DNA from: Paracoccus solventivorans
GTDB lineage: Bacteria; Pseudomonadota; Alphaproteobacteria; Rhodobacterales; Rhodobacteraceae
DNA: 64,000 nucleotides
Assembly: GCF_900142875.1 (NCBI RefSeq)
Contig: NZ_FRCK01000010.1
Span: 61,644 to 125,643 of the forward strand
Reading direction: 5' to 3'
Shown: positions 20,548 through 30,885 of the stretch, piece by piece
How positions within the stretch are numbered: position 1 is the stretch's first letter
Layout: each line of letters begins with the position of its first letter
Made by a program: the position numbers and the translations under genes
Notes under the pieces: model-generated
Seen by the model: the letters and a program-made list of their open reading frames with translations, nothing else
Told to the model about the DNA's origin: nothing
Database searches by the model: none

Positions 20548-20949
20548 CTTGGGGCTGATCCGGAAAGAGGCCGAAGGCGGCGGCGCGGTGGCGGTTCGAC
20601 ACGCCGGCCTTGCAGATACAGCGGCCCGCTGAGGGCGTCCCCCTTTCTGCGGCAAGACTCGGACTCAGGAGATACGCGCAGCTTGCCGGCTCGCCACAAC
20701 GTCGTCCTAGCCCGTGCTTCGGATAGAGCAATGTGAGGTCTATTTTGGTTGATACCAAGGCCGGCACGAGAACCGCGCTCAGGACTCCACTGATCGCAAA
20801 AATGTCCTGCCGCAGGTTGCCGGCACAGGAGGGCGGGGAGGCCAGGGAAATGCGGCCTCGACCGAGCACGCGATGTTTCAAGCCAGTCTAACTGGTAGCG
20901 AATCCTTCGCGCCCGTGGCGCTGTAAGGACAGCAGTCGGCTAGGCTCCA
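20548..20949. other. intergenic region without a recognisable gene
   Basis: About 400 bases with no frame showing a known domain or a credible ribosome binding site. A minus-strand open frame (20426-20881) crosses repeat copy 3 and has no recognisable motif, so I do not call it a gene. The sequence is less GC-rich than its surroundings and leads into an IS5-type remnant, which is consistent with old insertion and decay. Confidence 0.4.
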
Positions 20950-20952
20950 GAC

Positions 20953-21404
20953 TCAATTGAGCCCCCATGTGAAGAGGGCGGCGATCTGTGCTGAGGCGAG
21001 GAAGTTGCGGGCGAGTTTGTCATAGCGGGTCGCGACCCTGCGCCAGTCCTTGAGCCTGCACCACATGCGCTCGACCAGGTTTCGGGCCCTGTAGGCCTGG
21101 GCGTCGTAGGGTATCGGCGTCTTGCGGGAGGTGGTGGAGGGGATCACGGCCTCGGTTCCGCGCTCGGCGAGCAGGCGGCGCAGATGGTTGGCGTCATAGC
21201 CCCGGTCGGCGATGAGGCGATGCGCTGGTCCGGCGGCCTCCACCAGAGCCCGCGCGAGGGCGATGTCATTGGTATTGCTCGGGGAAAGCAGCAGAACCCT
21301 TGGCCGGCCGAGAGCATCGGCCAGCCCGTGCAGCTTGCAGGTCCAGCCGCCCCGCGAGCGGCCTACGGCTTGCGCGAAGGCCCCCCCGACACCGGTTCCG
21401 AAAA
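20953..21404 (-). pseudogene. 5'-truncated IS5-family transposase
   Basis: The minus-strand reading frame from about 21404 gives GGAFAQAVGRSRGGWTCKLHGLADALGRPRV..., then LIADRGYDANHLRRLL with the second catalytic Asp, then YRARNLVERMWCRLKDWRR with the catalytic Glu, and ends ...AALFTWGLN. This is the C-terminal half of an IS5-type DDE transposase. The N-terminal half with the first Asp is absent, and an in-frame TGA lies just upstream, so it cannot be active. The breakpoint abuts degenerate copies of the serB 3' end. The palindrome CTCAATTGAG overlaps the stop. Confidence 0.85.
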
Positions 21405-21444
21405 AGGACAGCAGTTGCCCAGATCAATAACTCTCGCCGCCACC

Positions 21445-21625
21445 CACCCTCCTTCACCTCGTCGGCTCTGTCACGAACTCGTCGCGGCCGTCGCATTACA
21501 GGTAGAGCAGCGCGGTCAGGTCGCAGTAGTTGATGCGGATATGGGTTGAGCGACGACCATCGGCTTGGCATGCAACGCGACACCAGCTCCGGCCAAGGGA
21601 CAGTAGTCTGCCAGGACTCATAACC
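21445..21625 (-). repeat. degenerate copy of the serB 3' end, copy C
   Basis: The sequence from GTCACGAACTCGTCGCGG through GGCTTGGCATGCAACGCGACACC parallels the end of serB (22039-22165) at roughly four of five positions. Aligning CGGCCGT landmarks puts it 567 bp from the functional gene end. No intact frame. Confidence 0.8.
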
Positions 21626-21637
21626 CACCACCTCCGC

Positions 21638-21812
21638 CAAAACCTCCATCACTCTACGCTCCGCCACAAACTCGCCGCGGCCGTAGCCTTGCAGGTATAG
21701 CAGCGCGGTCAGATTGCGGTTGTTGATGCGGACAAGGGTTGGGCGACGACCATCAGCTTGGCATGCAACGCAACACCGCTTCCGGCCAATTGACAACAGT
21801 TGGGCCGGCCCC
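21638..21812 (-). repeat. degenerate copy of the serB 3' end, copy B
   Basis: On the minus strand it encodes [19 protein letters not shown], nearly the same as the C-terminus of SerB ([19 protein letters not shown]). The landmark CGGCCGTAGC is at 21678, about 194 bp from the previous copy and 193 bp from the next. It has no SerB catalytic residues. Confidence 0.85.
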
Positions 21813-21829
21813 TAATGCACCGCCTCCGC

Positions 21830-22000
21830 CGAAATCTCCATCACTCTACCGCACCGTCACGAACACATCGCGGCCGTAGCCTTGCAGTAAAGCAGCGCGG
21901 TCAGACCGCCATAGTGATGCAAATCAGAGCCTGAGCGGCGCCCACCGGCTTGGCGCGCAACGCAACACCGGCTCCGGCCAAAGGACCTCAACCGGCCAGG
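21830..22000 (-). repeat. degenerate copy of the serB 3' end, copy A
   Basis: The landmark CGGCCGTAGCCTTGCAG begins at 21871, 180 bp before the matching sequence in functional serB (22051). It shares with copies B and C the GCAACGC[A/G]ACACC and CTCCGGCCAA-type changes that functional serB lacks, so the decayed copies are more closely related to each other. A small deletion disrupts the frame. Confidence 0.8.
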
Positions 22001-22019
22001 CCCTCCCCGCCAACCCCCA

Positions 22020-22910
22020 TCACCCCGCCGCCCCCGTCACGAACTCGTCGCGGCCGTAGCCTTGCAGGTAGAGCAGCGCGGTCAGGTCGCCGTGGTTGAT
22101 GCGGATCGGGGCCTGGGCGGCCACCACCGGCTTGGCGTGCAGGGCGACGCCGGTTCCGGCGAGTTGCAGCATGCCGAGATCGTTGGCGCCGTCGCCCACC
22201 GCGATGGCGTCGGCGGGGGTCAGGCCGCGGGCGGCGGTGATGTCGCGCAGGGCCTCGACCTTGGCCTCGCGGCCGAGGATCGGCAGGGCGACGCGCCCGC
22301 TCAGCTGCCCCGAATCGTCGGACAGCAGCACGTTGGCGCGCTGCTCGTCAAAGCCGATCCTCCGGGCGACCGGGCCGGTGAAATCGGTGAACCCGCCCGA
22401 CACCAGCGCGGTCCACGCCCCGTTGGCGCGCATGGTCGCGACCAGCGTCGGCCCCCCGGCGGCCAGGGTGATGCGGCTGTCCAGCACCTGAGCGATCACC
22501 GAATCGGGCAGACCTTCCAGCAGCGCCACCCGCGCGATCAGCGATTCGTGGAAGTCGAGCTCGCCGTTCATCGCCCGCGCGGTGATGGCGGCGACGCGGG
22601 GGCCGACGCCGGCCATGTCGGCCAGCTCGTCGATGCATTCCTGCCCGATCATCGTCGAATCCATGTCGGCCAGCAGCACCGCCTTGCGTCGCCCGGCGGT
22701 CGTCTGCACGGCCAGGTCGAAGCCGCGCGCGTCGAGTTCCGCCCAGGCGGCGTCGAAATCCTCGGGCGGGGTCTCCACCGGAAACTCGGCCGCGGTGCCG
22801 TGGTCCAGCCACAGCGCGCGCCCGCCGCCCCAGCGCCGCTGCAGGGCGATGATGGTGTCGTCGTCCAGATCGGCGCGCACGGGCGAGGCGAGGATGCTGA
22901 CGGTATACAT
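22020..22910 (-). CDS. serB: phosphoserine phosphatase
   Basis: A 296-residue HAD-family enzyme performing the last step of serine synthesis. Motif I is [20 protein letters not shown] (nucleophile Asp in DMDST), motif II is [10 protein letters not shown], and motif III/IV is [14 protein letters not shown]. The N-terminal ~80 residues form the ACT-like regulatory region ([14 protein letters not shown]). The start at 22910 faces serC across a 167-bp divergent gap. Its last ~50 codons are repeated three times in decayed form downstream. Confidence 0.96.
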   Translation of the reverse strand: MYTVSILASPVRADLDDDTIIALQRRWGGGRALWLDHGTAAEFPVETPPEDFDAAWAELDARGFDLAVQTTAGRRKAVLLADMDSTMIGQECIDELADMAGVGPRVAAITARAMNGELDFHESLIARVALLEGLPDSVIAQVLDSRITLAAGGPTLVATMRANGAWTALVSGGFTDFTGPVARRIGFDEQRANVLLSDDSGQLSGRVALPILGREAKVEALRDITAARGLTPADAIAVGDGANDLGMLQLAGTGVALHAKPVVAAQAPIRINHGDLTALLYLQGYGRDEFVTGAAG

Positions 22911-23029
22911 GTGGGACCCCTTCGGCGGCTTGCGACCCCTCGCTTACGAAGTTTCCCGCCCCCGCGCCAGCGGCGGCGCCGGGGCAATTTCGCTCTTGCG
23001 CAAAAGGGATGCGAGGCGTAGGTCCGGCA

Positions 23030-23077
23030 GCGGGACACCCTTCCCCAACGAAGGGCTTTTTAGCTGGAAGGCTAACC

Positions 23078-23080
<3 letters not shown>
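23030..23080 (+). ncRNA. serC leader RNA (cis-regulatory)
   Basis: Hairpin 1 pairs CCCTTC (23038-23043) with GAAGGG (23050-23055) and is followed by CTTTTT. Hairpin 2 pairs TTAGC (23060-23064) with GCTAA (23071-23075), placing the GGAAG ribosome binding site of serC in its loop. A two-hairpin leader whose last stem overlaps the ribosome binding site in front of serC-serA is the described architecture of the alphaproteobacterial serC leader (Rfam family 'serC leader'). The ligand or signal is unknown. Confidence 0.72.
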
Positions 23081-24226
<1,146 letters not shown>

Positions 24227-24324
24227 CGCCAGACGGTGCGTGGGAACCACGCACCCTACCCCTTCCCGTAGGGTGTGTGCTCGGCACGCACCATTTCCCC
24301 ACATCTCACATGGGACGAATCCAC

Positions 24325-25917
24325 ATGGCACCCAAGGTTCTGGTTTCCGACGCGCTGAGCGAAACCGCCGTCCAGATCTTCCGCGACCGCGGGATCGAGG
24401 TCGACTATCTGCCCGCCCTTGGCAAGGACAAGGAAAAGCTGGCCGAGATCATCGGCGACTATGATGGGCTGGCGATCCGCTCGGCCACCAAGGTCACCGA
24501 CAAGCTGTTGGAAAAGGCCACGAAGCTGAAGGTGATCGGCCGCGCCGGCATCGGGGTCGACAACGTCGATATTCCGGCCGCGTCGAAAAAGGGCGTGATC
24601 GTGATGAACACGCCCTTCGGCAACAGCGTCACCACCGCCGAACACGCCATCGCGCTGATGTTCGCAGTGGCGCGGCAGCTGCCCGAGGCCAGCGTGTCGA
24701 CCCATGCCGGCAAGTGGGAAAAGAACCGCTTCATGGGCGTCGAGCTGTTCAACAAGACCCTGGGGGTGATCGGTGCCGGCAATATCGGCGGCATCGTGAT
24801 CGACCGCGCCCGCGGGCTGCACATGAAGGTGCTGGCCTATGACCCCTTCCTGTCGGACGAGCGCGCCAAGGAGCTGGGCGCGACCAAGGTCGAGCTGGAC
24901 GAGCTGCTGGCCAAGGCCGACTTCATCACCATGCACGTGCCGCTGACCGACAAGACCCGCAACATCCTGTCGGCCGAGAATCTGGCCAAGACGAAAAAGG
25001 GCGTGCGCATCATCAACGCCGCCCGCGGCGGTCTGGTGGACGAGGCCGCGCTGGCCGAGCTGCTGAAATCCGGCCATGTCGCCGGCGCCGCGCTGGACGT
25101 GTTCGCGACCGAGCCCGCCACCGACAGCCCGCTGTTCGGCCTGCCGAACGTGGTGGTGACCCCGCATCTGGGCGCCTCGACCACCGAGGCGCAGGAAAAC
25201 GTGGCGCTGCAGGTGGCCGAGCAGATGTCGGACTATCTGCTGACCGGCGCCGTGCAGAACGCGCTGAACATGCCCAGCGTCACCGCCGAGGAAGCCGCGG
25301 TCATGGGCCCGTGGATCAAGCTGGCCGGGCATCTGGGCACGTTCGTCGGGCAGATGACCGACGAGCCGGTGCTGGCGGTCAACATCCTCTATGACGGGGT
25401 TGCAGCCGAGATGAACCTGAACGCGCTGAACGCGGCGGTGATCGCGGGGGTGATGAAGGCGTCGAACCCGGATGTGAACATGGTCTCGGCCCCGGTCGTC
25501 GCCAAGGAACGCGGCACCCATATCGCCACCACCACCCAGGACAAGTCGGGCGTCTATGACGGCTATATCAAGGTCACCATGGTGACGGCCGACCGCGAGC
25601 GTTCGATCGCCGGGACCGTGTTCAGCGACGGCAAGCCCCGCTTCATCCAGATCCGCGGCATCAACGTCGATGCCGAGATCGGCGAGCACATGATGTACAC
25701 CCGCAACCGCGACGTTCCGGGCGTGATCGGCACGCTGGGGATGACGCTGGGCGGGCTGGGCGTGAACATGGCCAATTTCTCGCTGGGCCGGGCGGTGGAC
25801 GGGGGCGATGCCATCGCCATCACCTATCTGGACGCGCCGCTGCGCGAGGACGTGCGCGAGGCGCTGCTGGCCACCGGCAAGTTCGAGCAGGTCCGCGCGC
25901 TGCGCTTCGAGGTCTGA
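24325..25917 (+). CDS. serA: D-3-phosphoglycerate dehydrogenase
   Basis: A 530-residue long-form PGDH, first enzyme of serine synthesis. The catalytic-domain start is APKVLVSDALSETAVQIF. The NAD-binding motif is TLGVIGAGNIGGIVIDRARG (about residue 150). Catalytic Arg/Glu/His regions (INAARGGLVDEAAL, VVTPHLGASTTEAQ) follow. The C-terminus has the intervening ASB-type domain and an ACT domain (RNRDVPGVIGTLGMTLGGLGVNMANFSLGR) that usually mediates serine feedback. A strong terminator follows. Confidence 0.97.
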   Translation: MAPKVLVSDALSETAVQIFRDRGIEVDYLPALGKDKEKLAEIIGDYDGLAIRSATKVTDKLLEKATKLKVIGRAGIGVDNVDIPAASKKGVIVMNTPFGNSVTTAEHAIALMFAVARQLPEASVSTHAGKWEKNRFMGVELFNKTLGVIGAGNIGGIVIDRARGLHMKVLAYDPFLSDERAKELGATKVELDELLAKADFITMHVPLTDKTRNILSAENLAKTKKGVRIINAARGGLVDEAALAELLKSGHVAGAALDVFATEPATDSPLFGLPNVVVTPHLGASTTEAQENVALQVAEQMSDYLLTGAVQNALNMPSVTAEEAAVMGPWIKLAGHLGTFVGQMTDEPVLAVNILYDGVAAEMNLNALNAAVIAGVMKASNPDVNMVSAPVVAKERGTHIATTTQDKSGVYDGYIKVTMVTADRERSIAGTVFSDGKPRFIQIRGINVDAEIGEHMMYTRNRDVPGVIGTLGMTLGGLGVNMANFSLGRAVDGGDAIAITYLDAPLREDVREALLATGKFEQVRALRFEV

Positions 25918-25924
25918 ACCCATT

Positions 25925-25955
25925 CCCCGGCCGGTCCGCCGGCCGGGGCCGCTTT
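25925..25955 (+). terminator. rho-independent terminator of serC-serA
   Basis: A perfect 10-bp stem CCCCGGCCGG (25925-25934) pairs with 25939-25948 around a TCCG tetraloop and is followed by CCGCTTT. It lies 8 bases after the serA stop. Confidence 0.8.
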
Positions 25956-25966
25956 GGGGGGCGGCC

Positions 25967-26701
25967 ATGCCCATCTATGCCATCGGCGACATCCACGGCC
26001 ATCTGGACCTGCTGCTGCAGGCGCATGAGCGGATCGCCCGCGACGGCGGCACGGATGCGCGGATCGTGCATCTGGGCGACCTGATCGACCGCGGCCCCGA
26101 TTCGCGCGGGGTGGTCGCGCATCTGATGCAGGGCCAGGCTGCGGGGCGCGACTGGATCGTGCTGCGCGGCAACCACGACCCCGCCCTGCCCGAGTTCCTG
26201 CGCGACCCGCATTGGGTGGACCCGCGCGCCGCGATGCCCGCCAACTGGATCGCCCGCGACGTGGGCGCGGACACCACGCTGGCCTCTTACGGGGTGGCGG
26301 ATGCGGCGCACCGTCCCCTCGCCGAGGTTCATGCCGAGGCGCTGGCCGCGGTTCCCGCCGCCCATGCGCGCTGGCTGGGGGCGCTGCCGCTGTGGCACCG
26401 GCAGGCGGGCGCGCTGTTCGTCCATGCCGGCATCCGCCCCGGCGTCGCGCTTGCGGCGCAGGACCCGGGCGAGCTGATGTGGATCCGCCGCCCGTTCCTG
26501 GACGATCCTCGCGACCACGGGGTGCTGGTGGTGCACGGCCATACCCCGATCCGGCGCGCCACCCACTACGGCAACCGTATCAACATCGACAGCGGCGCCG
26601 GGCGCGGCGGGCCGCTGTCGGCGATACGGCTGGACGGAGGCGGCGCCTGGCTGCTGACCGGGGACGGACCGCAGCCTCTGCACCCCGCCGAGCCGGGCTG
26701 A
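25967..26701 (+). CDS. PPP-family metallophosphoesterase (ser/thr phosphatase or ApaH-like)
   Basis: A 244-residue protein with the complete metal-binding set of the PPP family in order: YAIGDIHGHLD, VHLGDLIDRGPDS, VLRGNHD, FVHAGIRPG and VVHGHTPI. This fits bacterial PrpA/PrpB-type protein phosphatases or ApaH-like diadenosine tetraphosphatases. The substrate cannot be told from motifs alone. The ATG at 25967 is 18 bases after the serA terminator stem, so it likely has separate expression. Confidence 0.85.
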   Translation: MPIYAIGDIHGHLDLLLQAHERIARDGGTDARIVHLGDLIDRGPDSRGVVAHLMQGQAAGRDWIVLRGNHDPALPEFLRDPHWVDPRAAMPANWIARDVGADTTLASYGVADAAHRPLAEVHAEALAAVPAAHARWLGALPLWHRQAGALFVHAGIRPGVALAAQDPGELMWIRRPFLDDPRDHGVLVVHGHTPIRRATHYGNRINIDSGAGRGGPLSAIRLDGGGAWLLTGDGPQPLHPAEPG

Positions 26702-26809
26702 ATCGGCCAAATTGTCGTCATTCTGTCAGCTTCGTGCCCGCCGAGCGATTTACTCGCAGGCACTTGCGGGTTAATAGTTCCTTTGGAATCGACTGCGGGA
26801 CGGCCGGGA

Positions 26810-27130
26810 ATGCGCACGGCGAAATACAATATCGGACAAGTGGTGCGCCACCGGGACCACCCGTTTCGCGGGGTGATCTTCGACGTGGACCCGGTCTTTG
26901 CCAACACCGAGGAATGGTATCAGTCCATCCCCGAGGACTGCCGCCCGTCCAAGAACCAGCCCTATTACCACCTGTATGCCGAGACCGAGGCCACCTATTA
27001 CGTCGCCTATGTGTCCGAACAGAACCTCGTCCCCGACGCCTCGGGCGAGCCGCTGGAACACCCCGAGCTGACCGCCCGTTTCGGAGAATTCGAGGACGGG
27101 CGCTATCCGCTGCAATACGGGCTGAACTAG
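26810..27130 (+). CDS. hspQ: heat shock protein HspQ
   Basis: A 106-residue YccV-like protein: TAKYNIGQVVRHRDHPFRGVIFDVDPVFANTEEWY, PYYHLYAE, YVAYVSEQNLVPD. In enterobacteria HspQ modulates Lon-dependent proteolysis, and related domains bind hemimethylated DNA. The ATG at 26810 starts the conserved domain; an in-frame upstream ATG at 26783 adds nine unconserved residues. I could not identify a convincing RpoH promoter in the 108 bases upstream. Confidence 0.88.
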   Translation: MRTAKYNIGQVVRHRDHPFRGVIFDVDPVFANTEEWYQSIPEDCRPSKNQPYYHLYAETEATYYVAYVSEQNLVPDASGEPLEHPELTARFGEFEDGRYPLQYGLN

Positions 27131-27137
27131 GCGCTTC

Positions 27138-27887
27138 ATGGATCTGTCGCTGATCGCCGGGCTGGTGGCGGCCGCCACCGCGGCGGGATTCGTCGATTCG
27201 ATCGCCGGCGGCGGCGGGCTGATCACCGTGCCGGTGCTGATGCTGGCGGGTATGACGCCCGAGCAGGCGCTGGCGACCAACAAGCTGCAGGGCAGTTTCG
27301 GCGCTGCGACCGCGGCGGTCAGCTATGCCCGCAGCGGGCTGGTCGACCTGCGCCGGCAGCTGCCCACCGCGGCGCTGGCCTTTGCCGCGGGCGGTGCGGG
27401 CGCGGCGCTGGTGACGGCGCTGCCGACCGAGGTGCTGCGGCTGGCGCTGCCGGTGGTGCTGATCGGGATCGCACTGTTCTTTGCGCTGAAGCCGGGGCTG
27501 AACGATCTCGACCGCGCGGCGCGGCTGTCGCCCGCGATCTTCGGGCTGACGCTGGTGCCGGTGATCGGCTTCTATGACGGGCTGATCGGGCCGGGCGCCG
27601 GGGCGTTCTACATGCTGGGTTTCGTGATGCTGGCCGGGCACGGGGTGCTGCGCGCGACCGCGCATACCAAGCTGCTGAACTTTTCCTCGAACCTGGGCGG
27701 GCTGGCGGTGTTCGCGCTGAGCGGGCATCCGCTCTGGCTGGTCGGGCTGCTGATGGGCGCCGGGCAGATCCTCGGCGCCGCGCTGGGGGCGCGGCTGGCG
27801 CTGCGGATCGGCGCGCGGATCATCAAGCCGCTGCTGGTGGTCACCTCGACCGCGCTGGCGGCGCGGCTGCTGTGGCAGATGCTTTAA
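27138..27887 (+). CDS. TauE/SafE family permease (sulfite-exporter type)
   Basis: A 249-residue membrane protein with about eight hydrophobic segments. Both family repeats are visible: AGFVDSIAGGGGLITVPVLMLAGM...ALATNKLQGSFGAATA in the first half and GFYDGLIGPGAGAFYMLGFVMLAGHGVLRATAHTKLLNFSSNLGGL in the second. The family exports sulfite, sulfoacetate or related organosulfur anions. The substrate here is unknown, though the window also contains sulfolipid and sulfotransferase genes. It starts seven bases after hspQ and ends overlapping the opposite gene's stop by three bases. Confidence 0.85.
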   Translation: MDLSLIAGLVAAATAAGFVDSIAGGGGLITVPVLMLAGMTPEQALATNKLQGSFGAATAAVSYARSGLVDLRRQLPTAALAFAAGGAGAALVTALPTEVLRLALPVVLIGIALFFALKPGLNDLDRAARLSPAIFGLTLVPVIGFYDGLIGPGAGAFYMLGFVMLAGHGVLRATAHTKLLNFSSNLGGLAVFALSGHPLWLVGLLMGAGQILGAALGARLALRIGARIIKPLLVVTSTALAARLLWQML

Positions 27888-28888
27888 CCCCGTCCCGGGA
27901 ATGACGCGGCCAGCCGGCGCTCGGCCACATCCACCCCGCGCCAGTTGCGCAGCGGCCGGCGCAGGTATTTCCCCACCACCGGATGCGCCGGGTCCAGCAG
28001 CCCGTAATGGACCAGCAGCGCGGTGATCGCGGCCTCGGAGCCGCGGGTGGCGCCGTCCTCGATCTTCAGCGCGATGCCCAGCCCGCGCTCGGGCGCGATG
28101 GCGACGAACACCGCCTCGGCCCCGGTCTTGACCGCGACGCGACCGCCCATGGCGCGCATCAGTTCCGTGCAGGCGCGGCCCTCGCCCGCGACCAGTTCCG
28201 GGTGCGCCAGCATCGCCTGCACCAGCCGCCGCTGCGCCTGCCCCCGCGCGCCCTGCCCCACGCCCTCACTCGCCGCGGCGAACCCCGCCATCGCCCGCGC
28301 CAGCCCGGCGATCGAGACTGCAAAGTTCGGGGCCGAACAGCCGTCGATGCCGAAACCGGCCGGGGTCTCGTCGCAGACCTCGGCGGTGGCGGCGGCGATG
28401 GCCTGTTGCAGCGGGTGCTCGGGCAGGTGGTAGTCGGGTTCGCCCCGGTGGTGGCGGTTCCAGGTCAGGAACCCCGCGTGCTTGCCCGAGCAGTTGTTGT
28501 GCAGCTGGCAGGGCGGCTGGTCCGAACACAGCAGCCGCCGATGCTCGGCCGGGTCCTGCGGCATATGCGCGCCGCAGCGCAGGTCGGGCTCTGCCAGCCC
28601 CAGCCCGTGCAGCCAGTCGCCCACCGCGCCCACATGCAGCGCCGCCCCGTTGTGCGAGGCGCAGGCCAGGGCCAGCTGCCGCGGCCCCAGCCCCGCCGCA
28701 TCGGCCGCGCCGCTTTCCACCAGCGGCAGCGCCTGGATCATCTTGCAGGACGAGCGCGGAAAGATCACCGCCGCCGGATCGCCCCAAGCCGCGACCATGC
28801 CGCCGCGGTCCCAGGCCACCGCGTGGCCGCGATGGACGCTTTCCTTCAGCCCGCCCCGCCACAATTCCACCATTTCGACGGCTGCCAT
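27884..28888 (-). CDS. asparaginase II-type amidohydrolase
   Basis: A 334-residue protein of the Asparaginase_II family (PF06089), distinct from E. coli AnsB. The blocks are ELWRGGLKESVHRGHAVAWD, VIFPRSSCKMIQALPLVESGAAD, LALACASHNGA, LHNNCSGKHAGFL and FGIDGCSAPNFAVSIAGLARAMA, with the conserved Ser-Cys-Lys region and NNCSGKH. This family is related to thermolabile Rhizobium asparaginase, and the predicted activity is asparagine hydrolysis. The start is the ATG immediately before the first conserved block; a longer upstream frame is unconserved. The stops of this gene and the TauE gene share a TTAA. Confidence 0.85.
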   Translation of the reverse strand: MAAVEMVELWRGGLKESVHRGHAVAWDRGGMVAAWGDPAAVIFPRSSCKMIQALPLVESGAADAAGLGPRQLALACASHNGAALHVGAVGDWLHGLGLAEPDLRCGAHMPQDPAEHRRLLCSDQPPCQLHNNCSGKHAGFLTWNRHHRGEPDYHLPEHPLQQAIAAATAEVCDETPAGFGIDGCSAPNFAVSIAGLARAMAGFAAASEGVGQGARGQAQRRLVQAMLAHPELVAGEGRACTELMRAMGGRVAVKTGAEAVFVAIAPERGLGIALKIEDGATRGSEAAITALLVHYGLLDPAHPVVGKYLRRPLRNWRGVDVAERRLAASFPGRG

Positions 28889-29033
28889 GGGGTCAGACCT
28901 TTGACAAATGCGCGATTTCCTGCCTGCGGGGCTTTTGCCCGCCCGGGGTTTACGGTTATCTATGACCCGGACGGTGGCAAGGCCACCTTTGTGACAACCC
29001 GGCCTTAACCGGGGCCAGCAAGAGGGCTCGAGC

Positions 29034-29555
29034 ATGACGAATTCCATCTTCAACCTCGGCCTTGTGGCCGCCACGCTGACGGCGCTTGCCTCGCCGGCGT
29101 TCGCGGCCGAGCCCCGGGTGTTGGGCAGCCAGAACGACTGGACCGCCTTCATCGGCGACAGCCCCAAGGAATGCTGGACCGTCTCGCCGCCGAAATCGAC
29201 CCGCAACACCGACGCCGAGGGCAACCCGCGCGAGGTGACGCGCAGCGACATCCGCCTGTATATCGCCTATCGCCCCGGCCAGGGGGGCGAGGTCTCGTTC
29301 CAGGGCGGCTATCCCTTCGCCCCCGATTCGACCGTGGATGTCACCGTCGGCGGGCAGACCTTCAAGCTGTTCACCGAGGGCGAGAACGCCTGGACCGGCT
29401 CGCCCGACGAGGATGCCAAGCTGATCGCGGCGCTGCGCGGCGGCAGCGAGGCGGTGGTCAAGGGCCGCTCGACCCGCGGCACCCGCACCACCGACACGTT
29501 TTCGCTGATGGGCCTGACCGCGATGAGCAACATGGCCCGCGACAACTGCAAGTGA
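29034..29555 (+). CDS. IalB-like (invasion-associated locus B) periplasmic protein
   Basis: A 173-residue protein with a clear signal peptide ([24 protein letters not shown], cleavage after AFA). The mature part contains [56 protein letters not shown] and [17 protein letters not shown]. This matches the IalB family (PF06776), widespread in alphaproteobacteria and not restricted to pathogens. The two Cys residues (CW near 47, NCK at the end) could form a disulfide. It is followed by a strong terminator. Confidence 0.85.
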   Translation: MTNSIFNLGLVAATLTALASPAFAAEPRVLGSQNDWTAFIGDSPKECWTVSPPKSTRNTDAEGNPREVTRSDIRLYIAYRPGQGGEVSFQGGYPFAPDSTVDVTVGGQTFKLFTEGENAWTGSPDEDAKLIAALRGGSEAVVKGRSTRGTRTTDTFSLMGLTAMSNMARDNCK

Positions 29556-29604
29556 TTCCCGGGCTGCGCCGCAGCCCCGCCCGTGCTATGGGTTGTTTCG
29601 ACCT

Positions 29605-29642
29605 CGGGGCCGCCCCATCTGTGGGCGGCCCCGTCCCGTTTT
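29605..29642 (+). terminator. rho-independent terminator after the IalB-like gene
   Basis: An 11-bp perfect stem CGGGGCCGCCC (29605-29615) pairs with 29623-29633 around CATCTGT and is followed by TCCCGTTTT. It separates the gene from rlmN. Confidence 0.8.
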
Positions 29643-29664
29643 CCCGCCCGACCCAAAGCCGCCC

Positions 29665-30885
29665 ATGGATAGCCCGATGACCTCGCCCGCCGCCGCCCCC
29701 CTGACCCCGACCCCGGCCGCGCCGGTGGTGCAGGATCTGCTGACGCTGCCCCGCAAGGCGCCCGAGGGCGGGCGGCAGAACATCGTCGGGCTGACCCGCG
29801 AGGCCCTGCGCGAGGCGCTGATCGCCGCCGGCACCCCGGACCGGCAGGCCAGGATGCGCGTCGGCCAGATCTGGCAGTGGGTCTATCACTGGGGCGTGCG
29901 CGATTTCGCGCAGATGACCAATCTCGCCAAGGATTACCGCGTCCTGCTGGCCGAGCGGTTCGAGATCGCCCTGCCCGAGGTGGTGACGCGGCAGGTCTCC
30001 GAGGACGGCACCCGCAAATACCTGCTGCGCATCAACGGCGGGCACGAGGTCGAGACCGTCTACATCCCCGAGGACGGGCGCGGCACGCTATGCGTGTCGT
30101 CTCAGGTCGGCTGCACGCTGACCTGTTCCTTCTGCCACACCGGCACGCAGAAACTGGTGCGCAACCTGACCGCGGCCGAGATCGTCGGCCAGCTGATGGT
30201 GGCCCGCGACGATCTGGGCGAATGGCCCGAACCCGGCGCGCCCAAGGACGAAACCCGGCTGGTGTCCAACCTGGTGCTGATGGGCATGGGCGAGCCGCTG
30301 TACAACTTCGACAGCGTGCGCGACGCCATGCGGGTGGTGATGGACGGCGAGGGGCTGAGCCTGTCGCGCCGCCGCATCACCCTGTCCACCAGCGGCGTGG
30401 TGCCGGAAATCGCCCGCACCGCCGAGGAAATCGGCTGCCTGCTGGCCGTCAGCTTCCACGCCACCACCGACGCGGTGCGCGACGTGCTGGTGCCGATCAA
30501 CAGGCGCTGGAACATCCAGGCGCTGCTGGAGGCGCTGCGCGACTATCCGCGGCTGTCGAACAGCGAGCGCATCACCTTCGAATACGTGATGCTGGACGGG
30601 GTGAACGACAGCGACGAGGATGCGCGTCGGCTGGTGCGGCTGATCCGCGGCATCCCGGCCAAGATCAACCTGATCCCCTTCAACGAATGGCCCGGCGCGC
30701 CCTATCGGCGCTCGAGCTGGGAGCGGATCGAGTCCTTCGCCGACATCATCTACAAGGCCGGCTACGCCAGCCCGATCCGCACCCCGCGGGGCGAGGACAT
30801 CATGGCCGCCTGCGGGCAGCTGAAATCCGCAACCGAACGCGGCCGCAAATCCGCCGCGCAGATCGCGGCCGAGGCCGGGATCTAG
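29665..30885 (+). CDS. rlmN: 23S rRNA (adenine-2503-C2)/tRNA methyltransferase RlmN
   Basis: A 406-residue radical-SAM enzyme. The cluster motif is [11 protein letters not shown] (CX3CX2C, about residue 155). The SAM-binding [10 protein letters not shown], the [10 protein letters not shown] and [20 protein letters not shown] blocks, and the catalytic C-terminal Cys in [10 protein letters not shown] are all present. It methylates A2503 of 23S rRNA and A37 of some tRNAs. The ATG at 29665 begins a ~15-residue Ala/Pro-rich leader before the conserved region. Its stop overlaps the convergent gene's stop in a shared CTAG. Confidence 0.97.
   Translation: MDSPMTSPAAAPLTPTPAAPVVQDLLTLPRKAPEGGRQNIVGLTREALREALIAAGTPDRQARMRVGQIWQWVYHWGVRDFAQMTNLAKDYRVLLAERFEIALPEVVTRQVSEDGTRKYLLRINGGHEVETVYIPEDGRGTLCVSSQVGCTLTCSFCHTGTQKLVRNLTAAEIVGQLMVARDDLGEWPEPGAPKDETRLVSNLVLMGMGEPLYNFDSVRDAMRVVMDGEGLSLSRRRITLSTSGVVPEIARTAEEIGCLLAVSFHATTDAVRDVLVPINRRWNIQALLEALRDYPRLSNSERITFEYVMLDGVNDSDEDARRLVRLIRGIPAKINLIPFNEWPGAPYRRSSWERIESFADIIYKAGYASPIRTPRGEDIMAACGQLKSATERGRKSAAQIAAEAGI

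Noticed and set aside
20600..20640. TTGCAGATACAGC segment resembling the serB 3' end
   Set aside because: The match is only about 20 bases with gaps and has no flanking similarity; probably chance or too decayed to support.
20426..20881. 151-codon minus-strand frame in the intergenic region
   Set aside because: It crosses repeat copy 3 and the end of the flavin oxidoreductase gene, has no domain, and composition changes along its length.
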